From Niabella drilacis (GTDB taxonomy: Bacteria > Bacteroidota > Bacteroidia > Chitinophagales > Chitinophagaceae), in the NCBI RefSeq assembly GCF_900101395.1, contig NZ_FMZO01000011.1, forward strand, positions 109,692 to 173,691: DNA of 64,000 bases. Reading direction: 5' to 3'. The position numbers and the translations under genes were made by a program. A model generated the notes under the pieces. That model worked only from the letters and a program-made list of their open reading frames with translations. It did no database searches and was not told the DNA's origin. This document shows, one piece after another, positions 17,125-26,481 of this stretch (position 1 is the stretch's first letter; each line of letters begins with the position of its first letter).

Positions 17125-18087
17125 ATGTCTGTTTTAATATTTATCGATATCAATGAAGAAGGGGCCGTAAAAAAAACATCCCTTGAAGTGTTGACTTATG
17201 GTGCCCGGCTGGCCCGGCAATTAGGTGTGGCTGCCGAAGGCCTGGTGCTGGCTCCCGTAAAGGAAGAGCTGCAGGCCCTTGGAAAATACGGCGTTCAAAC
17301 CATCCACCAGGTTCAAAACGATGCCCTGGCACATTTTGATGCACAAACCTATACAAAAGCGATCGCACAGGTAGCAGAAAAGACCGGGGCCACCGTACTT
17401 GTTTTTTCCAATAATACGGATGGAAAGGCGCTGGCTCCCCGGTTGTCGGCCCGTTTAAAGGCAGGCCTGGTATCCGGAGCAGTAGCCCTGCCGGAAACCG
17501 GCGATAGTTTTATTGTGAGGAAATCTGTTTTTTCAGGTAAAGCATTTGCAGATATAAAAGTCATAACTCCATTAAAAATCATTACACTAAACCCAAATTC
17601 ATTCAATATTGAAGAAGGTGAAGGAGTAGCAATAGTTGCTCCTGCGGAAGTTACAGTGGATGCCCCAAGGGTGAAAACGATAAGTGTAAACCGCCAGTCA
17701 TCAGAAGTACCTCTTGCCGAGGCGGCATTGGTTGTAAGCGGCGGACGTGGCATGAAGGGGCCAGAGAACTGGGGCATCCTGGAAGACCTGGCCAAAGCAT
17801 TGAATGCAGCGCTGGCCTGCAGCCGGCCCGTGGCGGATGCACATTGGCGGCCTCACAATGAGCACGTTGGTCAAACCGGTGGTGCCATCGCTCCCAATCT
17901 TTACCTGGCGGTAGGTATCTCCGGCGCTATCCAGCATCTTGCCGGTGTAAACCGTAGCAAAGTGATCGTTGTGATCAATAAGGACCCCGAAGCGCCTTTC
18001 TTCAAGGCAGCTGACTATGGCATTGTAGGCGACCTCTTTGAAGTAGTGCCTAAATTGACAGAGGCCGTAAAACAATTAAAAGGATAA
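17125..18087 (+). CDS. etfA: Electron transfer flavoprotein subunit alpha
   Basis: A 320-residue EtfA carrying the FAD. The C-terminal FAD-binding domain shows VVSGGRGMKGPENW (about 200-213) and the signature HVGQTGGAIAPNLYLAVGISGAIQHLAG (about 251-278). The final IVGDLFEVVPKLTEAV is typical. It forms a heterodimer with EtfB, encoded just upstream, and works in beta-oxidation or amino-acid catabolism. A strong hairpin terminator begins a few bases after the stop. Confidence 0.95.
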   Translation: MSVLIFIDINEEGAVKKTSLEVLTYGARLARQLGVAAEGLVLAPVKEELQALGKYGVQTIHQVQNDALAHFDAQTYTKAIAQVAEKTGATVLVFSNNTDGKALAPRLSARLKAGLVSGAVALPETGDSFIVRKSVFSGKAFADIKVITPLKIITLNPNSFNIEEGEGVAIVAPAEVTVDAPRVKTISVNRQSSEVPLAEAALVVSGGRGMKGPENWGILEDLAKALNAALACSRPVADAHWRPHNEHVGQTGGAIAPNLYLAVGISGAIQHLAGVNRSKVIVVINKDPEAPFFKAADYGIVGDLFEVVPKLTEAVKQLKG

Positions 18088-18090
18088 TGT

Positions 18091-18120
18091 AAAAGGCCGG
18101 GAAAAAACCCCGGCCTTTTT
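18091..18120 (+). terminator. Rho-independent terminator of etfBA
   Basis: AAAAGGCCGGG pairs with CCCGGCCTTTT across a 7-base loop, with a trailing T run. It lies 4 bp after the etfA stop. Confidence 0.9.
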
Positions 18121-18163
18121 TATGCAAAAACCGGAACGCCTGCATCATGTCCGTAAAACGGAC

Positions 18164-18601
18164 ATGAAATATGTAATAATAATGCTGTTAGTTTGCGGCT
18201 GTACAGCAGCCCTGGCCCAGGATACAGCAGATCTTAAACGCCCATCTTATCTAAATCTTTATTCGATACCAAATCCCGATATTATTGACACATCGTCAAT
18301 TAGAAAGTTTAATGAGAATTTTTATATAGCTAAAGCCCGACAGGATCGCATGCCCGTACTATTGCCCTACGGAGCCGGTAAAAAAATGCTGAATGTGGGG
18401 AAAGGTATGGGCAAGACCGACCGTATGCCTAATTTATGGAACAAGCCCGGCAGGGACAGCAATACGGGGAATCAGCCTTTTTATATCCGCCCCCTGTATT
18501 ACTACCCGGCACCTTTGCTGTCTGCCCGCCCGGAGCCTCCCTATATCCCGGCTTATAAAATGAAAAGTACAAAACCTGCATACCAGGCTGGCAGGCCTTG
18601 A
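18164..18601 (+). CDS. Small secreted protein of unknown function
   Basis: About 145 residues from ATG 18164, which starts a clean signal peptide (MKYVIIMLLVCGCTAALAQ) with a likely cleavage after ALAQ. An upstream in-frame ATG (18122) lies in the etfA terminator tail and would put a charged leader before the signal, so it is not preferred. The mature part is basic and rich in Pro, Tyr and Asn (PFYIRPLYYYPAPLL), without a known domain. It sits between etfBA and the tldD-like pair; no operon link is apparent. Probably periplasmic or surface. Confidence 0.55.
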   Translation: MKYVIIMLLVCGCTAALAQDTADLKRPSYLNLYSIPNPDIIDTSSIRKFNENFYIAKARQDRMPVLLPYGAGKKMLNVGKGMGKTDRMPNLWNKPGRDSNTGNQPFYIRPLYYYPAPLLSARPEPPYIPAYKMKSTKPAYQAGRP

Positions 18602-18784
18602 TACAGGGCCGGCCCGCACTCATTTTTAATGGCAGCCTTTATAGCGCCCCCCTGTTACCCGGCCCGGATCCGGGCCGGGTGTACCCCTGTTTTTAAAGAA
18701 CCGGTTTATTAATGAGAACATAAAAATCGGTATCTTCCGTGATGGATGTGATCTTTTGTAACTTCAATTATTTAAACCCACTTT

Positions 18785-20464
18785 ATGATCTTTAACCTGC
18801 GATCGGGGCTTGCTGCTATCGGACTAACCTTCATCACCCAAACCCTGTTTGCCCAGGACCTGCTCATGTCCACCCTTTCAAAGGAGCTGCAAAGGGAATT
18901 TGAGCAATTAAAGAAGGCCGATGACCGCCTGTACTATATGAGCTACCGGGTCGATGATATCACCACTTATAATATCCGTACTTCTTTTGGTGCCGTTACG
19001 GGTATTGATTCATCCCGGTACCGGGTATTTTCTCCCTCCATAAGGCTGGGCAGCTATAAGCTGGACAATACCCATAACGTTGGCTTCGGCCAGTTTCCCG
19101 GCGGGATCCCGGTGGTGGATGATGCGGATATCATTACCCTTGCCATCTGGAAAAACACAGACAATGCTTATAAAAACGCGGTACAGGCTTATGAGCAGAT
19201 CCTTACCAATAAAAAAGTAAAAGCGGCGGAGGAAGATTCGGCAGCAGACTTTTCCCCGGCTGCAAAAGTTGTTTATTACGATCCTCCCCTGCGTTATGCC
19301 GCCCTGCGCCCCGATGTGGAAAAGCTCACTAAAAACCTGGTGGCCTACTCCGCGCTGTTAAAGAATAACCCGGATCTGCTGATGGGGATTGCCAATATCG
19401 AATTTAAAATAGTGCGCAAATATTTTACCGATACCGACGGCTCCTCGATCATCGAAAACGGCACCAGCGCCTGGCAATCCGTGTACAGCCTCACAAAGGC
19501 CGATGACGGGATGGAGCTCCCCCTCTTCCGGATGTATTACGCCTACGAACCCTCAGGGCTTCCTTCAAAGGATAGTGTGCTGAAAGATGTAAAGGAAATG
19601 AGCACGAAGCTGACCGCACTCCGTTCTGCCCCCGTAGCCGATCCTTTTGTAGGCCCTGCGATCTTATCCGGGCGGGCATCAGGGGTATTTTTTCATGAGA
19701 TCTTCGGGCACCGCCTGGAAGGCAAACGGATGAAAAGCGATTTTGACGGGCATACCTTCAAGAACAAGATCGGATCCCCGGTATTGCCTGCCTTCCTGAG
19801 CATTACGCTGGACCCGACGGTAAAACAGGTTGGCAAAACGGAAGTGAATGGATTTTACCGGTATGATGACGAAGGTGTTGCTGCACAAAAAGTAGATGTG
19901 GTAGAAGCGGGTATCCTGCGCAGCTTTTTAATGACCCGCACGCCTATTAACGGCTCCAGCGGCTCCAACGGGCATGCCCGCACAGCCCCGGGCGGAATAC
20001 CCGAAAGCCGGCAAAGTAACCTGATCGTTAAAGCTTCGGCTTCGGAAACGGCAGCTCAGTTGAAGGAACTGCTGCGCACAGAGGCCAAAAAACAGGGACA
20101 CGAATATGGTTATTATTTTGAGGATGTGCAGGGAGGTTTCACCAGCATCGGGCGTACCATGCCCAATGCATTTAACGTAATGCCGGTCGAAGTATACAAG
20201 ATCTTTGCAGATGGGCGACCAGACCAGCTGGTAAGAGGTGTTGACCTGATCGGTACCCCTTTGTCTATGTTTCGCAGGATCATTGCAGCCGATGATACCA
20301 TGGAGACCTTTAATGGCATGTGCGGATCCAGCTCCGGTTGGGTACCTGTTTCCGCATCGTCCCCGGCGATCTTTGTAGACCTGATCGAAACCCAAAAGAA
20401 AAGTAAATCCAACGAACGGCTGCCGGTATTGCCCCGGCCGGATCTTGACAGGACCGCCCGGTAG
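18785..20464 (+). CDS. Exported TldD/PmbA-family metallopeptidase
   Basis: A 559-residue TldD-like protein with an N-terminal signal peptide (cleavage near TLFAQ, residues 20-24), unlike the cytosolic TldD of E. coli. The metal motif HExxxH is intact (HEIFGH, residues 304-309) in the context SGRASGVFFHEIFGHRLEGK. Later family segments include GIPESRQSNLIV and PNAFNVMPVEVYKI. TldD/TldE complexes unfold and thread peptide substrates, for example in microcin or leader maturation. Here the partner is probably the next gene, 34 bp downstream. Substrate unknown; it acts in the periplasm by inference. Confidence 0.88.
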   Translation: MIFNLRSGLAAIGLTFITQTLFAQDLLMSTLSKELQREFEQLKKADDRLYYMSYRVDDITTYNIRTSFGAVTGIDSSRYRVFSPSIRLGSYKLDNTHNVGFGQFPGGIPVVDDADIITLAIWKNTDNAYKNAVQAYEQILTNKKVKAAEEDSAADFSPAAKVVYYDPPLRYAALRPDVEKLTKNLVAYSALLKNNPDLLMGIANIEFKIVRKYFTDTDGSSIIENGTSAWQSVYSLTKADDGMELPLFRMYYAYEPSGLPSKDSVLKDVKEMSTKLTALRSAPVADPFVGPAILSGRASGVFFHEIFGHRLEGKRMKSDFDGHTFKNKIGSPVLPAFLSITLDPTVKQVGKTEVNGFYRYDDEGVAAQKVDVVEAGILRSFLMTRTPINGSSGSNGHARTAPGGIPESRQSNLIVKASASETAAQLKELLRTEAKKQGHEYGYYFEDVQGGFTSIGRTMPNAFNVMPVEVYKIFADGRPDQLVRGVDLIGTPLSMFRRIIAADDTMETFNGMCGSSSGWVPVSASSPAIFVDLIETQKKSKSNERLPVLPRPDLDRTAR

Positions 20465-20498
20465 TAAACTGATATACGCCATCCATTAAAACGAACCG

Positions 20499-22163
20499 AT
20501 GTTAAAGAAATTATTATTGTACACCTGTTCTTTTATGCTTACCCTGGCGGTGAGCAGCCAGGAACTGCGCGACAACTTTTATGTAAAAGTGCTTTCAGAA
20601 GAATTGAACCGCAATATACAACGGCTCAGTCTTCCGGACCTGGGCAAGCCGTTCCTCATCAGCTATAAATTAAGGAACATGGTTTCGCAAACTATACGGG
20701 CCGAAAGAGGCCGCATCGTTACCCCGTTTCCCGGGCCTGCAGCAACCAAAACGGCTTCTGTAAAGTTGCTGGTGGGCGATTATCACCGGAATTTTGACTA
20801 CCTCTTTGATGACGGATCCTACATCATGCTGCCGGATGAAAATAATTCAGACGAGCTGCGCAGGTTGCTTTGGCTGGAAACCGACCGGGCCTATAAAGCA
20901 ACTGCACAGCAATACAATGCCACTATGGCCGCATTAAAAAGGGTAACGGTAGATCAGAAGGAGCTCGACCTGGATGATCTTACAAAGATCCATACCGGGG
21001 TAAAGGACTTCGGGAGCCTTCCGGTAGTGACTGCTGCCAGTACCGAACATTGGAGCCCGCTGCTGCAGAAGCTTTCAGCGATGTTTGTGAGCTACCCGCA
21101 GATCACCAGTTCTTCCTGTTATCTGACCATCAACCATGCGGAAGAATACCTCGTATCCAGCGAAGGCGCCGTTATCCGCCGGCCGGTTTCGCAGGTCGTA
21201 CTGACCATTGCCGCTTCAATGCCGGGTAATGATGGAAGCAATATCTTTGAAACCTATAACGACTATGTAACCCGTTTGGATGAGCTGCCCGATTATAAAA
21301 TACTGGAGGATACCACCAGGGCATTGATCCGCAGGATGCTGGAGCGGGACAAAGCTCCTAAATTTGAAGGGTCTTACCTGGGCCCTGTTCTATTTGAAGG
21401 GGAAGCACTGGCCAATCTTATTTCCGGATTTTTCCGGTATAGCCTGGGCGTCAACCGCAAATCCATCCTGTACCCCGATAACAATACCACTTTTTATGAG
21501 GACAAGATCGGGCAAAAACTGATCGCGTCCGGTTTAACACTGACCGCATTGCCGCATTTAAAAACATATGACGGACGGCATACTACGGGGGCCTTTGATG
21601 TCGACTACAATGGTGTAGTGCCACCGGACACCCTGGAGCTGATCCGGGAAGGCGTTTTAAAAAGTTTGCTGAACGGAAGAACCCCCACCCGGAAATTCGA
21701 AGCGCCCGGCGGATTTGCATTTGGTGAACGGACCTACAGCGCCGGTGTACTCCGGCTTACCGCAGATACCGTTGCCCCCATAAACGACATGAAAAAAGAA
21801 CTGGTAAAAGCCGCTAAAGAAGAAGGGCTACCCTATGCCTATATTGTACGCGATGTAAATGTGAGCTATGGCCAGGCGCCTTACCTGTACCGCATTGACA
21901 CTGCCACCCTCAGGGAAGAAATGCTTACCGGTTTTAAATTTACCAGTTTGAATATGCGCAGCCTGCGCCGCTTTATCATAGCTGCGGATCAGATGCATTT
22001 ATGGAACCAACCCCTTTATTCGGTGATCTGCCCGCAAAGCATGGTCATCGGGGAAATAGAACTGGAAGCAGAAAACAGCGTGGTAAAAGCCAAACCCATT
22101 ATCGTCAGCAACCCGCTGCTGGATAAAAAGCCCGGAAAAACCAAACAACAAAAAAAGCATTGA
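20499..22163 (+). CDS. Exported TldE-like paralogue without the metal motif
   Basis: A 554-residue paralogue of the upstream protein with its own signal peptide (MLKKLLLYTCSFMLTLAVSS). Where HExxxH would lie (around residue 300) the sequence reads GEALANLISGFFRYSLG, so no metal ligands remain. This parallels the TldD/TldE split, in which TldE is inactive but needed for the heterodimer. The end is Lys-rich (KKPGKTKQQKKH). The 34-bp gap and common strand indicate one operon and one heteromeric protease. Weak PmbA-like similarity is seen in TPTRKFEAPGGFAFGERTYSAGVLRL. Confidence 0.8.
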   Translation: MLKKLLLYTCSFMLTLAVSSQELRDNFYVKVLSEELNRNIQRLSLPDLGKPFLISYKLRNMVSQTIRAERGRIVTPFPGPAATKTASVKLLVGDYHRNFDYLFDDGSYIMLPDENNSDELRRLLWLETDRAYKATAQQYNATMAALKRVTVDQKELDLDDLTKIHTGVKDFGSLPVVTAASTEHWSPLLQKLSAMFVSYPQITSSSCYLTINHAEEYLVSSEGAVIRRPVSQVVLTIAASMPGNDGSNIFETYNDYVTRLDELPDYKILEDTTRALIRRMLERDKAPKFEGSYLGPVLFEGEALANLISGFFRYSLGVNRKSILYPDNNTTFYEDKIGQKLIASGLTLTALPHLKTYDGRHTTGAFDVDYNGVVPPDTLELIREGVLKSLLNGRTPTRKFEAPGGFAFGERTYSAGVLRLTADTVAPINDMKKELVKAAKEEGLPYAYIVRDVNVSYGQAPYLYRIDTATLREEMLTGFKFTSLNMRSLRRFIIAADQMHLWNQPLYSVICPQSMVIGEIELEAENSVVKAKPIIVSNPLLDKKPGKTKQQKKH

Positions 22164-22274
22164 GGAAACATCAGGATCGGGATTGCAGATTAAAAAATTG
22201 AGCGGTCTGCAATAAGTGACCAGTTCAGCAGCTGGCTAAAAATCAAGAGCAGGTACCCGGTTCTCCTATAATAC

Positions 22275-22304
22275 AAAAAGCCGTCTGCTAAAGACGGCTT
22301 TTCC
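22275..22304 (+). terminator. Bidirectional terminator between the tldD-like pair and the DUF3276 gene
   Basis: AAAAGCCGTCT pairs with AGACGGCTTTT across the loop GCTAA. T runs follow on both strands, so it can serve the upstream operon and the convergent gene. Confidence 0.85.
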
Positions 22305-22321
22305 TTTATTCTTAAAAAATA

Positions 22322-22813
22322 TTACCATTTTTCTACTTCCTCATGACTGCCGGAAGCAGGAGCATCGTTCTGAGGAGCAGGGGTATTGATCTCCTCTGCC
22401 GGCGCCGGTGCTTCAGTAATAACTGGTGTGGGATCCGCATCTTCTTCTGGCGGAGCCGGTGTTTCAGCAGGCGCAGTAACAGGGGCCGGCTGATAAGCAA
22501 CAGGTCCACCCTCGTCATCGTAATCTTCATGATTGAAAGCATCAAAATTAAAATCAGGCATCAGATCTGTTTTTACATAGTCGATCGCCTCATTCAATGC
22601 TTTCAGGAACTTGTTAAAATCCTCTTTATACAAGAACACTTTATGCCGGTCATATCCATTGTCGTCAAAGCGCTTGCGGCTTTCTGTAATGGTCAGGTAA
22701 TAATCATTTCCCTTGGTAGACCTTACATCAAAAAAATAGGTCCTTCTTTTTCCGGCACGGAGTCTCTTGCTATAGATGCTCTCCAATTTTCGATCGTTAT
22801 GCTCGTTCTCCAC
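22322..22813 (-). CDS. DUF3276 (PUR-alpha-like) nucleic-acid-binding protein
   Basis: A 163-residue protein. Residues 10-85 match the Bacteroidota/Borrelia PUR-alpha-like domain (ESIYSKRLRAGKRRTYFFDVRSTKGNDYYLTITESRKRF..., VFLYKEDFNKFLKALNEAIDYV), a single-stranded DNA/RNA-binding fold. The C-terminal 70 residues are acidic and rich in Pro and Ala with PAPAE/TPAPPEE repeats, probably a flexible linker or tail. Likely cytoplasmic. Single gene, with a terminator just downstream. Confidence 0.88.
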   Translation of the reverse strand: MENEHNDRKLESIYSKRLRAGKRRTYFFDVRSTKGNDYYLTITESRKRFDDNGYDRHKVFLYKEDFNKFLKALNEAIDYVKTDLMPDFNFDAFNHEDYDDEGGPVAYQPAPVTAPAETPAPPEEDADPTPVITEAPAPAEEINTPAPQNDAPASGSHEEVEKW

Positions 22814-23075
22814 GTGTTTCTTTTTTAATAAGTAGAAAGATTAAGATACAAACAAATATATGTATGTTTTCAATAAAAATTAAATTTATTGAAGTTTTAG
22901 CATTTTTTTTTAAACAATTTTTATATACCTACAATCAGCTATTTATGGCCGAAATTGTAGCAAGATCATCCCAAAGTATTCTATGACATTCGATGCCCTG
23001 GCAGCAATACAGCTTCAGAACCGCAGGGCAGAGAAAAGGAGGCACCGGCTTGGTCACCGGTTACTGCACATAAGA

Positions 23076-24941
23076 TCAGGGAGTTGGTTCTTCAGTCCCC
23101 AGTCCCATTTGCTGCCGGTGGTACAGGCGGGCATAAAAGCCGTCGGGGATCTTCATCAGTTCATCATGGGAGCCCTGTTCTGCAATTTTACCTTCATCCA
23201 GCACGATAATCCGGTCAAAGGAAAGCAGTGAGAATACCCTGTGCGTGATGATGATGGCCGATCGTTCATCCAGGTAGGCATTCAGCCGGCCCATGATCTC
23301 TTTTTCTGTTTTTGCATCCACAGCACTCAGCGAGTCGTCGAAAATAATGATTGCAGACTCTTTAATCAATGCTCTTGCAATGGAGATACGTTGCTTCTGC
23401 CCGCCGCTGAGGGTAACGCCGCGCTCCCCTATCATTGTATCATAGCCCTTTTCAAATCCGTCAATTTCCCGTGCCACACCTGCTATTTCCGCAGCGGCGA
23501 TCACCTCCTCCATGCTAGCCCCCGGCTTTCCGAACCGGATATTATTGGCTACCGTATCGCTGAACAGGAATACGTCCTGCGGCACGTAGCTGATCTGCTC
23601 CCGGAGGGCATACAGATCAATATCCCGGATATTATGATGCTGCAATACAACAGCGCCGCTGTCGGCATCATACATCCGCAGCAACAGCTGGGCTACCGTT
23701 GTTTTACCGCTACCGGTTTTACCCGTTATAGCGATCTTCTCCCCTTTGCGCACTTTAAGATCAAATTGCTGCAACGCCCTGATCCCCGTATCGGGATAAG
23801 TAAAATCAACCGCATTAAAGGCGATGGAGCCATCCAGCTGCAATGGGGTGGCACCGGTCTCATTTTTTATTTCCGGCACAATATCCAGGAATTCATTCAA
23901 CCGCTTTTGTGAGGCCGCCGCCCGCTGTACCATACTGGCGGTAAGCCCGATGGCACTAACGGGGAATGTAAGCATATTCACATACACGATAAACTCAACA
24001 ATGGTCCCCAGCGTAATGTTGTGCTCATGATGAATATAGTAAAGTCCTCCGATCATGATCGTAAACAAAGTGCTGATGCCGATCAGCAGCTGGATCGATG
24101 GAAAATAAATAGCTTCCACCCGGGCCAGCGCTATGGCGTTCTTACGGTAATGTTCACTATTGACGGAAAAAAAGTTAAACATCGCATTTTCCTGTACAAA
24201 GGACTTGATCACCCGGATACCGGAATAGGATTCCTGGGCATTGGTAGTAAGATCAGAAAGCGCAGCCTGGATCTTTTCGCTCTTTTTATGAATATTGCTG
24301 TTTACAAAATAAATGATCACCGCCAGTACCGGCAACGGGATCAGTACATAAATGGTAAGCTCCACGCTGCTTTGTACCATAAAAAAAACGCTCAGGATAA
24401 TTACGGTAAGCAGGTTTACAATATACATGATCGCCGGACCGGTAAAGATACGCACCCGGCTTACATCCTCAGCAATCCGGTTCATCAGGTCACCGGTAGT
24501 ATGACTTTTAAAGAAGCGGCCCGACAGCCGCTGGTACTGGTTATACACTTCGTTTTTCTGATCATATTCAATATGACGGCTCATGACAATGATCGTCTGG
24601 CGCATCAGGAACATAAAAAAGCCCCGGAGCAATGCCAGCACCAGTATTACAATACTGGCGATGAACACCACCCTGGCAATGCTGTTGTACCGGGTTACCC
24701 AATCCACGATCTTTTTTACCAGTACATCATATCCCCGGGTTTCAGCCCCAAACCCCGAACCTCCGGGGCGGGCAGCATTTCCTGTTAACACCAGCGACTG
24801 ATCTACATAGTTCACTATAAAACGCATCAGCTGGGGCGACAGCACGTTAAAATAATTGGACAGAGCCACAAACAGGATACCTGCCCCCAACCGGATCCGG
24901 TACTTCCAGAAATACTTTCCCAAGGCGCCTAAGTGCTTCAT
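23076..24941 (-). CDS. ABC exporter, fused permease-ATPase (MsbA/LmrA type)
   Basis: A 621-residue half-transporter. Six transmembrane helices lie in the first 330 residues, including an intracellular segment RRLSGRFFKSHTTGDLMNRIAEDVSRV typical of type IV exporters (here YQRLSGRFF...). The nucleotide-binding domain has Walker A GKTGSGKTT (about 398-406), Q-loop YVPQDVFLF, signature LSGGQKQR and Walker B SAIIIFDDSLSAVD, then H-loop ITHR. A homodimer probably exports lipid or drug substrates. The substrate is not predictable. It is monocistronic. Confidence 0.9.
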   Translation of the reverse strand: MKHLGALGKYFWKYRIRLGAGILFVALSNYFNVLSPQLMRFIVNYVDQSLVLTGNAARPGGSGFGAETRGYDVLVKKIVDWVTRYNSIARVVFIASIVILVLALLRGFFMFLMRQTIIVMSRHIEYDQKNEVYNQYQRLSGRFFKSHTTGDLMNRIAEDVSRVRIFTGPAIMYIVNLLTVIILSVFFMVQSSVELTIYVLIPLPVLAVIIYFVNSNIHKKSEKIQAALSDLTTNAQESYSGIRVIKSFVQENAMFNFFSVNSEHYRKNAIALARVEAIYFPSIQLLIGISTLFTIMIGGLYYIHHEHNITLGTIVEFIVYVNMLTFPVSAIGLTASMVQRAAASQKRLNEFLDIVPEIKNETGATPLQLDGSIAFNAVDFTYPDTGIRALQQFDLKVRKGEKIAITGKTGSGKTTVAQLLLRMYDADSGAVVLQHHNIRDIDLYALREQISYVPQDVFLFSDTVANNIRFGKPGASMEEVIAAAEIAGVAREIDGFEKGYDTMIGERGVTLSGGQKQRISIARALIKESAIIIFDDSLSAVDAKTEKEIMGRLNAYLDERSAIIITHRVFSLLSFDRIIVLDEGKIAEQGSHDELMKIPDGFYARLYHRQQMGLGTEEPTP

Positions 24942-25211
24942 AGCTGCAAAGTAAACGGTAATGTGCCAAATCTCAAATTTCGGACCGCCCGGTTTTAGCA
25001 GTCAGTAACCATTAGCCCTCAACAGATTTCAGCCGCCTCAAACCTGAAACCCGGCAGTGGTCTGTGAATAGAGAAACGGGGCTAACCAATGCCAATCGTC
25101 CATAGAACCCCGGCAGGAAGCGGATTGATACGGACATAGGGAGCAGATGGCAGATAGCTGTTTGCTCAGTTTTCAATTTAAAGCAGTATCTTGTTGTTAT
25201 AAATAAAAACT

Positions 25212-26405
25212 ATGGTTCCGGAACTCAGACAGGCTTATAATACTGCATTTACCGACGAAAAATTCCAGGCATTCGTGCAGGCGTTGAACAACTACTCCAC
25301 CCCTATCCAGTTCCGGATTGCAGAAACCCCGGTCTTTATACCGCAAACATTTTCGCAGCAGATGATCGATGCCTGCGAGCAGATCGTTGACGTGATCCTG
25401 CAACCGGATTTTAAGGAAAAGACCACGCGGGCCATACCCGAAAATTACAGGGTTCCCAATGAGAACGCTCACCCCCATTTCATAGCCTTTGACTTTGGTA
25501 TTTGCCGTAATGCCAATGGCGGGCTGGAGCCACAGCTCATCGAAATGCAGGGATTTCCCACCCTTTTTGGATACCAGGTACTGCTGGACGATGTCTTTAG
25601 TGAGCATTTCGGTATTCCTCCGGGTTATTCTTCCTACCTGGGCGGATTGAACCGGCAAAGCTACCTGGAGCTTTTTAAAAAGATTGTGGTTGGCCATGAG
25701 GACCCGGAAAATGTGATCCTGCTGGAGATCTTCCCACAGCAGCAAAAGACCAATGTAGACTTTTACTGTACAGAAGACTACCTGGGCATCAGGATGGTTT
25801 GTGTGACCGAGCTGATCCGGAAAGGAGATCAGCTGTTCTATCTGAAGGATGGAGTAGCAACACGCATCAAGCGGATCTACAACCGGGTTATTTTTGACGA
25901 ACTGCAGCAACAGGAAGCAGCGGTACAGGAAAAAGCGGCGGTATTGTTCAAAGACCTGGATGTGGAATGGGTAACCCATCCCAACTGGTTTTACCGGATC
26001 AGTAAGTTTACCCTCCCGCTGATCCAGCATCCGAATATCCCGGAGACCCGCTTTTTGAGTGATATTAAAGAGATACCCGTTGCGCTGGATCATTATGTAT
26101 TAAAACCGTTGTTCTCCTTTGCCGGCCAGGGTGTGGTCATTGATGTAACGCCCGCCGATATTGCGGCTATCAAAGATCCGGAGAACTGGATCCTGCAAAA
26201 AAAAGTGGAGTACGCTTCCGTTATCCAAACGCCGGATGAACCGGCTAAAGCCGAGATACGCATCTTTTATTTCTGGGAAGAAGGTGCGGCACGTCCCCGG
26301 CCGGTCAATAACCTGGCACGCCTGAGCAAAGGCAAAATGATCGGCGTTCGGTTCAATAAAGATAAGACCTGGACGGGGGGAAGCTTTGCGCTGTTTGAGC
26401 AATAA
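25212..26405 (+). CDS. ATP-grasp-like protein of unknown substrate
   Basis: A 397-residue soluble protein. The segment DHYVLKPLFSFAGQGVVIDV (about 295-314) resembles the ATP-grasp lysine/glycine-rich loop, and the preceding region EPQLIEMQGFPTLFGYQ resembles the glutathionylspermidine-synthase-like group in which the substrate domain comes first. The later KAEIRIFYFW and ARLSKGKMIGVRFNKDKTWTGG fit the metal-binding end of the fold. It probably forms an amide or peptide bond using ATP, but no substrate can be named. It stands alone; a TATCTTG element about 20 bp upstream is a possible -7 site. Confidence 0.6.
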   Translation: MVPELRQAYNTAFTDEKFQAFVQALNNYSTPIQFRIAETPVFIPQTFSQQMIDACEQIVDVILQPDFKEKTTRAIPENYRVPNENAHPHFIAFDFGICRNANGGLEPQLIEMQGFPTLFGYQVLLDDVFSEHFGIPPGYSSYLGGLNRQSYLELFKKIVVGHEDPENVILLEIFPQQQKTNVDFYCTEDYLGIRMVCVTELIRKGDQLFYLKDGVATRIKRIYNRVIFDELQQQEAAVQEKAAVLFKDLDVEWVTHPNWFYRISKFTLPLIQHPNIPETRFLSDIKEIPVALDHYVLKPLFSFAGQGVVIDVTPADIAAIKDPENWILQKKVEYASVIQTPDEPAKAEIRIFYFWEEGAARPRPVNNLARLSKGKMIGVRFNKDKTWTGGSFALFEQ

Positions 26406-26481
26406 AATGTACGTTTGGGAATAGCGTTTATGCGCGTTAATCGCAGAGATACCCAACAGGTTATCGCGGACAGCACCAGCG

